Shown in pieces: positions 24,956 to 34,131 of a stretch of DNA of 64,000 bases (positions within the stretch are counted from its first letter, which is position 1; every line of letters begins with the position of its first letter). The notes below the pieces were generated by a model. That model saw only the letters and a list, made by a program, of their open reading frames with translations, made no database searches and was not told where the DNA came from. A program made the position numbers and the translations under genes. Source of the stretch: Marichromatium bheemlicum (GTDB lineage: Bacteria > Pseudomonadota > Gammaproteobacteria > Chromatiales > Chromatiaceae); contig NZ_JAAXKX010000010.1 in assembly GCF_012276755.1 (NCBI RefSeq), positions 59,279 to 123,278 of the forward strand, written 5' to 3'.

Positions 24956-25186
24956 GTTGTGGACGTCTCGGACATCGTCATCTCGGCACGCGGCATCCTG
25001 GCCCGCCGCTGACCTCGCCGGTCCAAGCCAGGATTGAAGAGGCATTGCAAGGCGCCCGCCCGAAAGCAAGGGGAGCGAGTCGTGCCAAGGTATGTCACAT
25101 CCGCCCCGCCGACAAGCCGTCGACATCAGCCGAAGTGTGATTCTGCGAAGTGGTTGCCCCGGCGCAACGGCAGAGGCGGTACGCGA

Positions 25187-26899
25187 CTACCAGCGATACT
25201 GGGCCTCGACCCGTGAGCCGGAGGGATCGATATCGACCGACTCGCACAGACCCCGCACCAGCGCCAACCCCCGCCCCCAGGGACAGCTGGCATCCGGACT
25301 CGGGAAGTGTTCGGCATCGAGATTGAAACCACGCCCGCTATCGCTGACCGAGATCACCACCAAACCGCCATCGGGCTGTGGCTCGAACCGGACCTCGACC
25401 CGCACCCAACCCTGGCAGCCCTCGACCAGCCGGGTCGAGCGCTCACGATAATAGGCCTCGAAGCCATCGGCAGTGCGCTTCATCTGCGAGGAGAGGCCGA
25501 GCACCCCGTGTTCGAGGGCATTGGCATAGAGTTCGGCGAACACCGTCTCCAGCGCCCCTTCCTGGGTCTCGAGCCCATCGAGCAAACCGAGCGGCCCGAG
25601 TGCGGCGCGCAGCGAGGGTGGATTGCCGATCTGCCCGTCACGCAACTCCAGCGACCAGTTCCAACTGCCGCTGCTGCCACGCACCAACTGGCCGCTGGCC
25701 ACCGGCATGGTGGCAGCATCGAGCGGACATTCGAGCAGGGCGATGTCATCGAGCTGCTCGGTCTGCTCGCAGTGACGATCGAGCGCCTCGACCAGGGTCG
25801 GCAACAGCGCCTCGTCGGGACGCCAGCCGTGGAGCAGCTCCATCAACCCCCGCTCGATGAACATCCGCCCATCGCGATCGAGCGCCTCGAGCAGACCATC
25901 ACTCATCAACAACAAACGATCGCCGGGAGAGAGCGCGAGTCGGTGGCGCGGCTCGCGCGTCGGGAACTCGGGTTGGATGCCTAGCGGCAGGGCGTGCGAG
26001 GAGAGCTCGACGAGGGCCGCGCGGGTACGCAGCCAGCCACTGGGCATGCCTCCGTTCCACCAATACAGGGCATCGCCCGAGGCGGGGATCGAGACCAGCA
26101 CCGCGGCCATGAAACGGTCGGCCGGCAACACCTGATGGAGCTTGCGATTGATCGCCGCGAGTACCCGCGCATCGTCGGCACCACGCCGCGTCAGGGTGTG
26201 GAAGATGTCGGCCACCGGCAGCGCCCCGAAGGCAGCGGCCAACCCATGGCCGGTGAAGTCCCCGAGCAGGATCCGCAACCCGCCATCGGGTAGCCGCTGG
26301 GTCAGCACCAGATCACCGTTGAACAGTGCCGCCGGACGCTGTAGCAGCGCCAGGCGCTCGACCTCGGCGTTACGGTTGCCGACGGCGTAGCTCAGCACCC
26401 GCTCGGCCAGCGCCTGCTCCTCGTGCTCACGCTCGAGCATCTCGGCGAGGGCGAGTTTCTGCGCCGCGAGCCGTCGGTGCAGATCCCGCACCCGCTCCAT
26501 CGCCCGAATCCGTGACTTGAGCACCCCGAGACTGAAGGGCTTGGAGAGGAAGTCATCGCCACCGGCGGCGATACAGCTGGTCATCGACTCCTCGTCGCTC
26601 AACGCGGTGAGAAAGATCACCGGCACGAAGTCCATGCCCGAGAGCTGCTTGATCCGGGTCGTCGTCTCCAGCCCGCTGAGTTCGGGCATCATCACGTCCA
26701 TGAAGACGATATCGGGACGCTCGGCGGTAAACAGCTCCAGCGCCACCTCGCCACTGAGCGCCTCGAGCGTGCGAAAGCCCTCGCGCTGCAGCATCCGCGC
26801 CAAGAGCCGGCAATTGGCCAATTCGTCATCGACGATCAAGGCGGTCCCACGCGGTGTCTCGGACGGTGCGCCGGCAGCGGCAGGTGTAGCGGGTTCCAT
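25187..26899 (-). CDS. Response regulator with PP2C phosphatase and anti-sigma-type HATPase (HsbR-like)
   Basis: A 570-residue partner-switch regulator. REC domain with Asp68 (FMDVMMPELSG); coiled-coil linker (about 130-175); SpoIIE/RsbU-type PP2C phosphatase (about 190-390) with metal aspartates in LLGDFTGHG, LLMSDGLLEA and EQLDDIALL; and a C-terminal serine-kinase-like HATPase with ELYANALEHG and SDSGRGF. This is the architecture of Pseudomonas HsbR, which both phosphorylates and dephosphorylates the STAS protein HsbA. A STAS gene lies 17 bp upstream here, so the same partner switch is likely, with REC phosphorylation (perhaps by CheA) setting the balance. Confidence 0.9.
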   Translation of the reverse strand: MEPATPAAAGAPSETPRGTALIVDDELANCRLLARMLQREGFRTLEALSGEVALELFTAERPDIVFMDVMMPELSGLETTTRIKQLSGMDFVPVIFLTALSDEESMTSCIAAGGDDFLSKPFSLGVLKSRIRAMERVRDLHRRLAAQKLALAEMLEREHEEQALAERVLSYAVGNRNAEVERLALLQRPAALFNGDLVLTQRLPDGGLRILLGDFTGHGLAAAFGALPVADIFHTLTRRGADDARVLAAINRKLHQVLPADRFMAAVLVSIPASGDALYWWNGGMPSGWLRTRAALVELSSHALPLGIQPEFPTREPRHRLALSPGDRLLLMSDGLLEALDRDGRMFIERGLMELLHGWRPDEALLPTLVEALDRHCEQTEQLDDIALLECPLDAATMPVASGQLVRGSSGSWNWSLELRDGQIGNPPSLRAALGPLGLLDGLETQEGALETVFAELYANALEHGVLGLSSQMKRTADGFEAYYRERSTRLVEGCQGWVRVEVRFEPQPDGGLVVISVSDSGRGFNLDAEHFPSPDASCPWGRGLALVRGLCESVDIDPSGSRVEAQYRW

Positions 26900-26916
26900 G
26901 ATGTCTCCCGAGCCGC

Positions 26917-27222
26917 TCAGTCGAAGGCGAACAGACGATCGAAATTGGCGATCTTGAGCACCCGCAGCACATCCCCCTTGGCGTTGACGATACGCACCTG
27001 GGCGCGATCACCGCCGGCATGTTCGCGCAGCAGCAGCAGCATGCCCAACGCCGAGCTGTCGAGATAGGTCGCCGCGCCGAGATCGACGATGAAGCGCATG
27101 CTGGCCGGCGAGAGGTCACGATAGGCGTCGCGAAAGAGCTTGTGCAACGAGAAGTCGAAGCGACCATCGACGCTGATCTTGACCTCGGAGTGGGTGTCGT
27201 CGAGCTGACGTGTCACAGACAT
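26917..27222 (-). CDS. STAS-domain anti-sigma antagonist (HsbA-like)
   Basis: A 101-residue single STAS domain. The phospho-site helix reads YLDSSALGML, so Ser56 or Ser57 would be phosphorylated by the adjoining kinase/phosphatase. ATG at 27222 is preceded by AGGAA at 8 nt; longer readings of the frame overlap cheB and are not used. Standing between cheB and the HsbR-like gene, it is the expected output partner. In P. aeruginosa HsbA switches between an anti-sigma factor and a diguanylate cyclase; the partners in this organism are unknown. Confidence 0.9.
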   Translation of the reverse strand: MSVTRQLDDTHSEVKISVDGRFDFSLHKLFRDAYRDLSPASMRFIVDLGAATYLDSSALGMLLLLREHAGGDRAQVRIVNAKGDVLRVLKIANFDRLFAFD

Positions 27223-27295
27223 GATCTGAGTTCCTGGATTGGGCCGCTGGCATGTCCCTGGACAACGCCGGGCATGGGTTGGATGAGGCACACTA

Positions 27296-28381
27296 TCAGT
27301 GCGATCGTTCAGCGGATGCCCGGGCACGCGAGGCCTTGAGCAGCGCATCGCCGATTGCGTGCAACGGGAGTACCGCGCTCGCCGCGCCGCGCTTGACCGC
27401 CTCGCCGGGCATCCCCCAGACCACGCTGGAGGCCTCGTCCTGCGCGACAGTATAGACACCGAGATCGTGTAGCTGCTTGAGGCCGGCGGCGCCATCGGCA
27501 CCCATCCCGGTCAGCAGCGCGGCGCAGGCATTGGTACCGGCGGTGTGAGCGACCGACTCGAACAGGACATCGACACTCGGGCGGTGTCGGTTGACCGGCG
27601 CCTTGTCGTTGATCCTGCAGACATAGCGGGCACCATCGCGAGCCAGTTGCAGGTGCCGATCCCCCGGGGCGATATAGACGTGTCCCGGCATCATCCGATC
27701 ACCCTCGGCGGCCTCCTTGACCACCAGTCCGGTCTGGCGGTTCATCCGCTCGGCGAAGGCGGCGCTGAACCCCGGGGGGATGTGCTGCACGATGGCGATC
27801 CCGGGGACATCCGGCGGCAGTCGCATGAGGATCTCGCGAATCGCCTCGGTCCCCCCGGTCGAGGCGCCGATGACGATGATGCGATCGGTGGTGCGGTAAT
27901 GGCGCAGCGCCGGGGCCTGCGGGCGCGGACGCGGCGGCGCGGCGCCAGCCACTGGCAGCACGGAGTTGGCGCGGATCCGCACGCGCGAGGCGACGCGGAT
28001 CTTCTCGATCAGTTCGGCGGCATAGTCCTTTAGATGACCGCTGACATCGAGCGCCGGTTTGCAGACGAAGTCGACGGCCCCGAGTTCGAGTGCCTGGAGG
28101 GTGACGTCGGCGCCACGCTCGGTCAGCGACGAGACCATCACCACCGGCATCGGCCGCAGCCGCATGAGATTGCGCAGGAAGGTCAGGCCGTCCATGCGGG
28201 GCATCTCGACATCGAGTGTCAGGACGTCGGGTTCGAGCGCCTTGATCCGCTCGCGCGCGACATAGGGATCCTGGGCGGTACCCACCACCTCGATGTCGGC
28301 GGCGGTGTTGAGCAGCTCGGAGAGCAGCTTGCGCACCAGCGCCGAGTCATCGATCACCAAGACACGAATCGCTCTACCCAC
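27296..28381 (-). CDS. cheB: Chemotaxis protein-glutamate methylesterase CheB
   Basis: Removes methyl groups from, and deamidates, chemoreceptors for adaptation. The N-terminal receiver has Asp57 ([11 protein letters not shown]). The C-terminal esterase has the triad Ser174 (GASTGG), His200 (QHIPPGF) and Asp296 (GMGADGA). A proline-rich linker lies around 143-160. The length of 361 residues is normal. It follows the 398-residue receptor gene by 22 bp and precedes the STAS gene by 73 bp in the same direction. Confidence 0.97.
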   Translation of the reverse strand: MGRAIRVLVIDDSALVRKLLSELLNTAADIEVVGTAQDPYVARERIKALEPDVLTLDVEMPRMDGLTFLRNLMRLRPMPVVMVSSLTERGADVTLQALELGAVDFVCKPALDVSGHLKDYAAELIEKIRVASRVRIRANSVLPVAGAAPPRPRPQAPALRHYRTTDRIIVIGASTGGTEAIREILMRLPPDVPGIAIVQHIPPGFSAAFAERMNRQTGLVVKEAAEGDRMMPGHVYIAPGDRHLQLARDGARYVCRINDKAPVNRHRPSVDVLFESVAHTAGTNACAALLTGMGADGAAGLKQLHDLGVYTVAQDEASSVVWGMPGEAVKRGAASAVLPLHAIGDALLKASRARASAERSH

Positions 28382-28403
28382 GACGATGCTCCCGTCTCTA
28401 CGT

Positions 28404-29600
28404 TCAGAACAGTTCGATATCCCCTTCGTCCATCGACTGCTGGGTCACCGAGCGATGAGCCGCCTGCTCGAGTTCGGCCTGGAGGCGTTCGAGCCGCTCA
28501 CGCGCTGCGGCGACATCGTCGCCGGTCGGATCGATCAACGGCAGCTGGCGCAACTCGGCCGCGAAGCGCTCCATGAAGTCGATCCGAACCTGGGCGCGTG
28601 ACATCACCTGATGGGCGATATCCTGGAATTGCAGCAACCGGATCGCGTCGGCGACACTGGCCTGGATGCGCTCGACGATCCCGGTGAGTTGGTCGAGCCC
28701 CGAGGAGACGTTGCGATTGAGCAGCTGCACTTGCTCGATCATGTCGTCCATCGCCCCCTTGGCAGTGATCGAGGCATTCATGTCCTGCGAGGCCATGCTG
28801 GCGACAATGGCGTGGGTATCGGCGAAGAAGCCCTGGGTCTGCTCGACCTGGCTGCGGATCTGCTCGGTGAAGGCCGCCGAGTCCATCGACAGCTTGCGGA
28901 CCTCCTGGGCCACCACCGAGAAGCCACGCCCGGACTCCCCGGCACGCGCCGCTTCGATCGCCGCATTGAGCGCCAGCAGATTGGTCTGGCGGGCAATCTT
29001 GGTGGCGCCATCGAGTCCGTCGAAGATCCCATCGATCTGCGCCGAGAGGTCCTCGATCTGATGGACGACCTGGACGCTGTGCTTGCCCATGTCGATCAGT
29101 CGGGCGACATTTTCCTCCAAGAGCTTGCTGTTCTCCTCGAGAAAGACGTTCATGTCGATGTGCGGCATGTCCGCATCATCGCTCTCGTCCTCACTACCGG
29201 ACATCCCCTGAACTAGACGAACCACCAGCCCCTGCTGGACCTTCGAGGCCTCAGAGAGGCCCTGGAAGCTCTGTTGCAGGTCGTTGGAGGCCTGCTCGAC
29301 GAGACCGTCGACCTGCCCGATGAGCTCGCGCAGCTCGGTCATCTCGGGGACGATCAGTGCATCGATCTCGCGCACCAGCTCCCAGAGTTCACGATCGGCG
29401 CCCGCCTGCGGCTGAGGCTCATGGTGCAGCACGGGTAGTGGCCGTTGAGGCCGCTGCAACGTCCGCCACTGCATCCCGACCCAGGCCAGCACCAGCACCA
29501 GCGTACCCAACCAGGGCACCACCCCGGGCAGTAGCAGCTGTTGCAGTAGCACGGCCAGGCCGAGCGAGAGCGGGAGCCAATATGGCTTGAGCTTCGACAT
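28404..29600 (-). CDS. Chemoreceptor-like signalling protein without periplasmic sensor
   Basis: A 398-residue methyl-accepting chemotaxis protein variant. Two N-terminal membrane segments are separated by only a few residues (about 9-46), so there is no periplasmic ligand domain. The conserved MCP hairpin is present ([33 protein letters not shown]), flanked by shortened helices and an acidic insert (EDESDDAD). The C-terminus ends in GDIELF, close to the GDVELF end of CheD from the next gene. It has no HAMP domain. It may be a scaffold or modulator rather than a true receptor. It lies between cheD and cheB. Confidence 0.88.
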   Translation of the reverse strand: MSKLKPYWLPLSLGLAVLLQQLLLPGVVPWLGTLVLVLAWVGMQWRTLQRPQRPLPVLHHEPQPQAGADRELWELVREIDALIVPEMTELRELIGQVDGLVEQASNDLQQSFQGLSEASKVQQGLVVRLVQGMSGSEDESDDADMPHIDMNVFLEENSKLLEENVARLIDMGKHSVQVVHQIEDLSAQIDGIFDGLDGATKIARQTNLLALNAAIEAARAGESGRGFSVVAQEVRKLSMDSAAFTEQIRSQVEQTQGFFADTHAIVASMASQDMNASITAKGAMDDMIEQVQLLNRNVSSGLDQLTGIVERIQASVADAIRLLQFQDIAHQVMSRAQVRIDFMERFAAELRQLPLIDPTGDDVAAARERLERLQAELEQAAHRSVTQQSMDEGDIELF

Positions 29601-29689
29601 ATCTCCTCCATGCCAGGCCTGTACTCACTGTCGAGCGCTCACGGCGGCCGGGATCGGTAGCGGATCGGCGGGTACCGACCCGATGGAAT

Positions 29690-30298
29690 TCAAAACAGCT
29701 CGACATCGCCCTCCACCTTGGACTGACGCAACCGCTGCCGGTAGGTCAGTTCACGCTCGATGATGGTGTCGTTGTGCAGGCTGCGCAGCCGCTTGACCAA
29801 CACCTTGCCGGTGGCGGGAAAGAAATAGACCTTGCGCGGATAGTTGCCGAGCAGATCTCGCGCGATCAAGGGTATCCCTTCGGTGTCGAGATAGTCGATC
29901 ACGAAGTCCGCGTTGCGCTCACCGACCATGTTGTTCTTGAAGCCCGGGAGCACATTGCCGCCACCGAACACCTTGGCCTCGAGATTGTGGCGCCGTGCAC
30001 CGAGCTTCAACAGCTGGTTGATGAGGATCTCCATGGCGTAGTCGCCATAGCGCATCGAGCGGCCGAAGCGGTTTTCCTCCTCGCGCTTGTCATCGGGCAG
30101 CATGAAGTGGTTGATGCCGCCGATGCCACTGATCCGATCGCGTACGCAGGCGCCGACGCAGGAGCCGAGCACGGTCACCATCAATAGGTCTCGGTTGGAG
30201 ACATAGTATTCGCCCGGCAGGATCTTGACGGCATCGGTGCCGAAGTTCCGGTCGTAGTAGTAATTAGGGGCGAGGATCTCCTCGAAACCGGCGCTCAT
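29690..30298 (-). CDS. cheD: Chemoreceptor glutamine deamidase CheD
   Basis: Deamidates receptor glutamines and, in some bacteria, helps a CheC-type phosphatase. The catalytic Cys lies in TVLGSCVGAC and the catalytic His in GINHFMLP; the GGGNVLPGF segment is also typical. ATG at 30298, 2 bp after the cheR stop and preceded by AGGTG, gives 202 residues. The frame is open upstream into cheR but is not used. The C-terminal end GDVELF extends past the usual fold and matches the tail of the neighbouring receptor-like protein. Confidence 0.95.
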   Translation of the reverse strand: MSAGFEEILAPNYYYDRNFGTDAVKILPGEYYVSNRDLLMVTVLGSCVGACVRDRISGIGGINHFMLPDDKREEENRFGRSMRYGDYAMEILINQLLKLGARRHNLEAKVFGGGNVLPGFKNNMVGERNADFVIDYLDTEGIPLIARDLLGNYPRKVYFFPATGKVLVKRLRSLHNDTIIERELTYRQRLRQSKVEGDVELF

Positions 30299-30300
30299 GG

Positions 30301-31143
30301 TCACCTCGTGCGTGCTGATGGTCGTGCAACGGGGATACAGACGGTCTGGCCCCGAGGACGAAACAGATCGGCCGCGTGCAGCAGGCTCTCCGAGTGACCG
30401 ACGAACAGCAATCCCTGTGGATAGAGCAGCGGGTGGAAGTGCTGCATCAGTCGATATTGGGTCGGCTTGTCGAAATAAATCAGCACATTCCGACAGAACA
30501 CTGCGGCAAAGGGGCCTCGCATCGGCCATGAGTCCTCGAGCAGGTTGAAGCGACGAAAGTGCACCAACGCACGCACCGCCGGATTCACCCGCACCATCCC
30601 GGCATGCCCCCCTCGCCCACGCTGGAAGAAGCGTCGCGTGAGGTCGTGGGAGAGGCGTTCGACACGCTCAGCCGAATAGATCCCGGCCCGCGCCTGATCG
30701 AGCACGTTGGTGTCGAGATCGGTGGCGAGGATCCGCACCGGAGGGGTCCAGGTGCCGAAGGTGTCGATCATCGTCATCGCCATCGAATAGGGCTCCTCGC
30801 CGGTCGAACAGGCCGCAGACCACAGCTTCAGCGGCCGGCGTGTCTGCTGGTGCAGGGCACGGATATGCTCGGCGAGGATCGGGAAGTGGTGCGCCTCGCG
30901 AAAGAACGAGGTCAGATTGGTCGTCAGCGAGTTGACGAAGTGCTGCCACTCGTCACCGTCGCTCATCAAGCGCTCGAGATAGTCCTCGAACGAACGCAGC
31001 CCGGTGGCGCGGAGTCGACGCGTGATCCGGCTGTAGACCATGTCCACCTTACCGGCATGCAGCGAGATACCGGCATAGGTGTAGATGAGCTTACGAATCC
31101 GCTCGAAGTCGTGCTTGGTGAAGGGGAACTCACGCTCGTGCAT
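30301..31143 (-). CDS. cheR: Chemotaxis protein methyltransferase CheR
   Basis: Transfers methyl groups from SAM to receptor glutamates. The N-terminal helical domain (about 1-85) is followed by the SAM fold with WSAACSTGEEPYSMAM and the late FCRNVLIYFDKPTQ segment. The length of 280 residues is standard. The beta-subdomain that docks on receptor C-terminal pentapeptides appears present, which agrees with the DWEEF tail of the receptor encoded just upstream. It precedes cheD by 2 bp. Confidence 0.97.
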   Translation of the reverse strand: MHEREFPFTKHDFERIRKLIYTYAGISLHAGKVDMVYSRITRRLRATGLRSFEDYLERLMSDGDEWQHFVNSLTTNLTSFFREAHHFPILAEHIRALHQQTRRPLKLWSAACSTGEEPYSMAMTMIDTFGTWTPPVRILATDLDTNVLDQARAGIYSAERVERLSHDLTRRFFQRGRGGHAGMVRVNPAVRALVHFRRFNLLEDSWPMRGPFAAVFCRNVLIYFDKPTQYRLMQHFHPLLYPQGLLFVGHSESLLHAADLFRPRGQTVCIPVARPSARTR

Positions 31144-31265
31144 CGTCTGGGTTCACTGACGACCGCGCCGCGACGCGGTCCCTTCCCTGGACCACTCACC
31201 CCGCCGCAGCGGCGGGGCGCACGGATCGATCGACGGTCTCGACCACCGCCGCCCCGCAAACGCGG

Positions 31266-33521
31266 TCAGAACTCCTCCCAGTCGCCGTCATCGCCCGCCG
31301 GTGGCGCCGCCATCTTCTTCGGCTTGGACTGGGCGAGCGGCCGCTTGGTCGCCACCGGGCGTGCCGCGCTCGGACGCACCGCAGGCGTGGTCACCGTCCT
31401 CGGCGCCAATCCCTGTCCGCCGAGGCCCTGCTCGACCTTGAACACCGAGACCACCTTGGCCAGGGCGCGGGCCTGTTCCTCGAGCGACTCGGCCGCAGCG
31501 GCGGCCTCCTCGACCAAGGCGGCGTTCTGTTGGGTGACGTCGTCCATCTGGGTGACGGCCTGGTTGATCTGCTCGATCCCGGCCGATTGCTCGTCGGAGG
31601 CGGCCGAGATCTCGGCCATGATGTCGGTGACGCGCTTGATCGAGGTGACGATCTCATCCATCCGCTCACCGGCCTCGTTGACCTGCGCGGTGCCCGAGTC
31701 GACCTTCTCGACGCTATCGGTGATGAGTGTCTTGATCTCCTTGGCGGCGTTGGCCGAACGCTGGGCGAGGTTGCGCACCTCGGCGGCGACCACCGCGAAG
31801 CCACGCCCCTGCTCGCCGGCACGGGCCGCCTCGACCGCGGCGTTGAGCGCGAGGATGTTGGTCTGGAAGGCGATGCCGTCGATCACCCCGATGATGTCGG
31901 CGATCTTCTTGCTCGCCTCGGAGATCGCCGCCATGGTCTCGACCGAGGCCTGCACCACGTTCCCGCCCTTGACCGCGACCTCGGAGGAGGTCACCGAGAG
32001 CTGATTGGCCTGACGGGCGTTATCGGCGTTCTGCTTGACCGTGCTGGTGAGCTCCTCCATCGAGCTGGCGGTCTCCTCCAGCGAGCTGGCCTGCTCCTCG
32101 GTGCGCTGACTGAGGTCCTGGTTGCCGGTGGCGATTTCGTTGGAGGCGGTATTGATGGTGTCGACCGACTCCTTGATACGCAGCACCAACTGCTGCAGGT
32201 TGGTCACCGTGGTGTTGACGCCGTCCTTGGTCTCGCCGAACAGCCCCGGGTAGTCCTTGGTGATGGTCTGGGTGAGATCGCCCTCGGCGAGCGACTTGGA
32301 GACCCGCATCACGTCCTTGAGTCCGACCTCGGTGGTGTCGGAGAGCTGATTGAGCAACTGCGCGATCTCCTGCGCAAAGCCCTGTTTACCGGCCAGCTCG
32401 AGGCGCACGCTGAAATTACCCTGGGTGGCGGCATCGACGATGCTGCGAATCTCGTTGACCACATTGTTCATCGACACCACCGAGGCATTGACCCCGGTCT
32501 TGGTGCGTCCGAACAGCCCCGGGTAGTCGCGGGTGATCGACTGCGACAGATCCCCCGCGGCGAGCGCGTCGGCCACACGCGAGATGTCCTTGAGACCGGT
32601 CTCGGTGGTATCGGAGAGCTGATTGATGTTGACGCTGATATCCTTGCCGAAGCCCTGTTTGTCGGCCAGGTCGATGCGCTTGGAGAAGTCACCCTCGGCG
32701 GCCCCTTCAACGACCAGCGCGATCTCACCGACCAGCGACTTGAGCGTCTCCTGCATGCGCTTGAGCGAATAGAGCAGGCTGGTGTCGTCGTCGGGCTTGG
32801 TACGGATCTCGTGGGAGAGATCACCGGCGGCGATGGTCTTGACCATCGAGGCGGCATAGCTGGGCTCACCGCCGAGCTGTTTCATCAACCCGCGCACGAT
32901 CCACAGGCCGACGATGACACCGACTACCAGCGCAATGATGCAGAGCGCCAGCACCTGGGTGGTGGCCGAATCAACGTTCTGTTGGGCCTCTTCGCCGGCC
33001 TCACGCATCAATTCGGTCTGGAAGCTGATCAGCGCCGCGATCGCGCGCAGATAGTCACGTTGGGCGTCCTCGACCTCGGTCTCGAGCAAGGCCTTGGCCG
33101 CCTCGCGCTGACCGCCGCGCAGCAGCCCCATCAACCGCGCCTGGGCATCGACATAGGACTCACGCGCATCACGCGTCGAGGCCAGCAGGCGCAGCCCCTC
33201 GGGTGAGGTGATCATCGACTCGAGGCGATCGAGATCCTTGGTGATCTCGCGGCCATGATGATCGATCGCATCCATCTCACGCTGGGTGGTCAGACGATCG
33301 TCATAGACCAGGATGTTGCGCACCGAGCGCGCCACCGCGTTGACGCTGTCGATGACATTGTTGGCATGGACCGTCTTCGGGAACAGGTCCTGGGTGATGG
33401 AGTCGATGTTGCGATCGATCCCGTAGATCTTGTTGATGCCAATGAACCCGACGGCCCCCAACAACACCAGCACGATGCCGAAGCCCAGGCCCAAGCGTGT
33501 CGCGACCTTCATATTCCCCAT
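31266..33521 (-). CDS. Methyl-accepting chemotaxis protein with repeated HAMP-like modules
   Basis: A 751-residue receptor. TM1 (about 10-30), four-helix-bundle periplasmic sensor (31-188), TM2 (189-210), then a series of HAMP-like units before the signalling hairpin ([33 protein letters not shown]). Two of these units are near copies with a 91-residue period (271-347 and 362-439), sharing [12 protein letters not shown] and DYPGLFG. The C-terminus DWEEF is a CheR-docking pentapeptide of the xWxxF type. ATG at 33521 has GGAGAG 6 nt upstream; a second ATG three codons on is possible. It lies between cheW and cheR. Confidence 0.95.
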   Translation of the reverse strand: MGNMKVATRLGLGFGIVLVLLGAVGFIGINKIYGIDRNIDSITQDLFPKTVHANNVIDSVNAVARSVRNILVYDDRLTTQREMDAIDHHGREITKDLDRLESMITSPEGLRLLASTRDARESYVDAQARLMGLLRGGQREAAKALLETEVEDAQRDYLRAIAALISFQTELMREAGEEAQQNVDSATTQVLALCIIALVVGVIVGLWIVRGLMKQLGGEPSYAASMVKTIAAGDLSHEIRTKPDDDTSLLYSLKRMQETLKSLVGEIALVVEGAAEGDFSKRIDLADKQGFGKDISVNINQLSDTTETGLKDISRVADALAAGDLSQSITRDYPGLFGRTKTGVNASVVSMNNVVNEIRSIVDAATQGNFSVRLELAGKQGFAQEIAQLLNQLSDTTEVGLKDVMRVSKSLAEGDLTQTITKDYPGLFGETKDGVNTTVTNLQQLVLRIKESVDTINTASNEIATGNQDLSQRTEEQASSLEETASSMEELTSTVKQNADNARQANQLSVTSSEVAVKGGNVVQASVETMAAISEASKKIADIIGVIDGIAFQTNILALNAAVEAARAGEQGRGFAVVAAEVRNLAQRSANAAKEIKTLITDSVEKVDSGTAQVNEAGERMDEIVTSIKRVTDIMAEISAASDEQSAGIEQINQAVTQMDDVTQQNAALVEEAAAAAESLEEQARALAKVVSVFKVEQGLGGQGLAPRTVTTPAVRPSAARPVATKRPLAQSKPKKMAAPPAGDDGDWEEF

Positions 33522-33578
33522 GTCGGCTCTCCCGTCATGCTCTCGATTACCGACGCCACCGCACCCGCGGCGACGCGC

Positions 33579-34082
33579 TCACTCGGCACTCGCGCGTGCC
33601 TGGTCGACCAGCCCCATCTCCTCGCTGTTCATCAGCCGCTCGATGTTCACCATGATCACCATCCGCTCCTCAAGCGTGGCCAGGCCATCGATATAGGCGG
33701 TATCGAGCACGGCGCCGAACTCCGGTGCCGGACGGATCTGGTCCTGGTGCAGCGCGATCACATCGGAGACCCCGTCGACGACCATACCGACCACGCGTCC
33801 GGTGATGTTGAGGATGATCACCACGGTGAACTGGTTGTACTCGACCTCACCGAGATCGAACTTCAGGCGCATGTCGATGATCGGCACGATCACTCCGCGC
33901 ATGTTGATCACGCCCTTGATGAAGTGTGGCGAGTTGGCGATCTTGGTGACGGTGTCGTAGCCGCGGATCTCCTGCACGTTGAGGATGTCGATGCCGTATT
34001 CCTCGTCGCCCAGGGTGAAGGTGAGATACTCGCGCGAGTCCTCGCTGTTGACGGTGGTCGAATCCTGAGAATCTTCGTTCAT
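33579..34082 (-). CDS. cheW: Chemotaxis coupling protein CheW
   Basis: Adaptor that links receptors to the kinase CheA. The 167-residue protein is a single CheW domain ([39 protein letters not shown]) with a short acidic N-terminal extension. The start at 34082 is chosen over an in-frame GTG at 34094, because GGAGGA 4 nt before this ATG is the best ribosome site in the area and includes that GTG. It follows cheA by 49 bp. Confidence 0.97.
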   Translation of the reverse strand: MNEDSQDSTTVNSEDSREYLTFTLGDEEYGIDILNVQEIRGYDTVTKIANSPHFIKGVINMRGVIVPIIDMRLKFDLGEVEYNQFTVVIILNITGRVVGMVVDGVSDVIALHQDQIRPAPEFGAVLDTAYIDGLATLEERMVIMVNIERLMNSEEMGLVDQARASAE

Positions 34083-34131
34083 CGGTTCCTCCACGGGACT
34101 ACTACTCCTCTTCGGCGGTGGTGGATGACGG

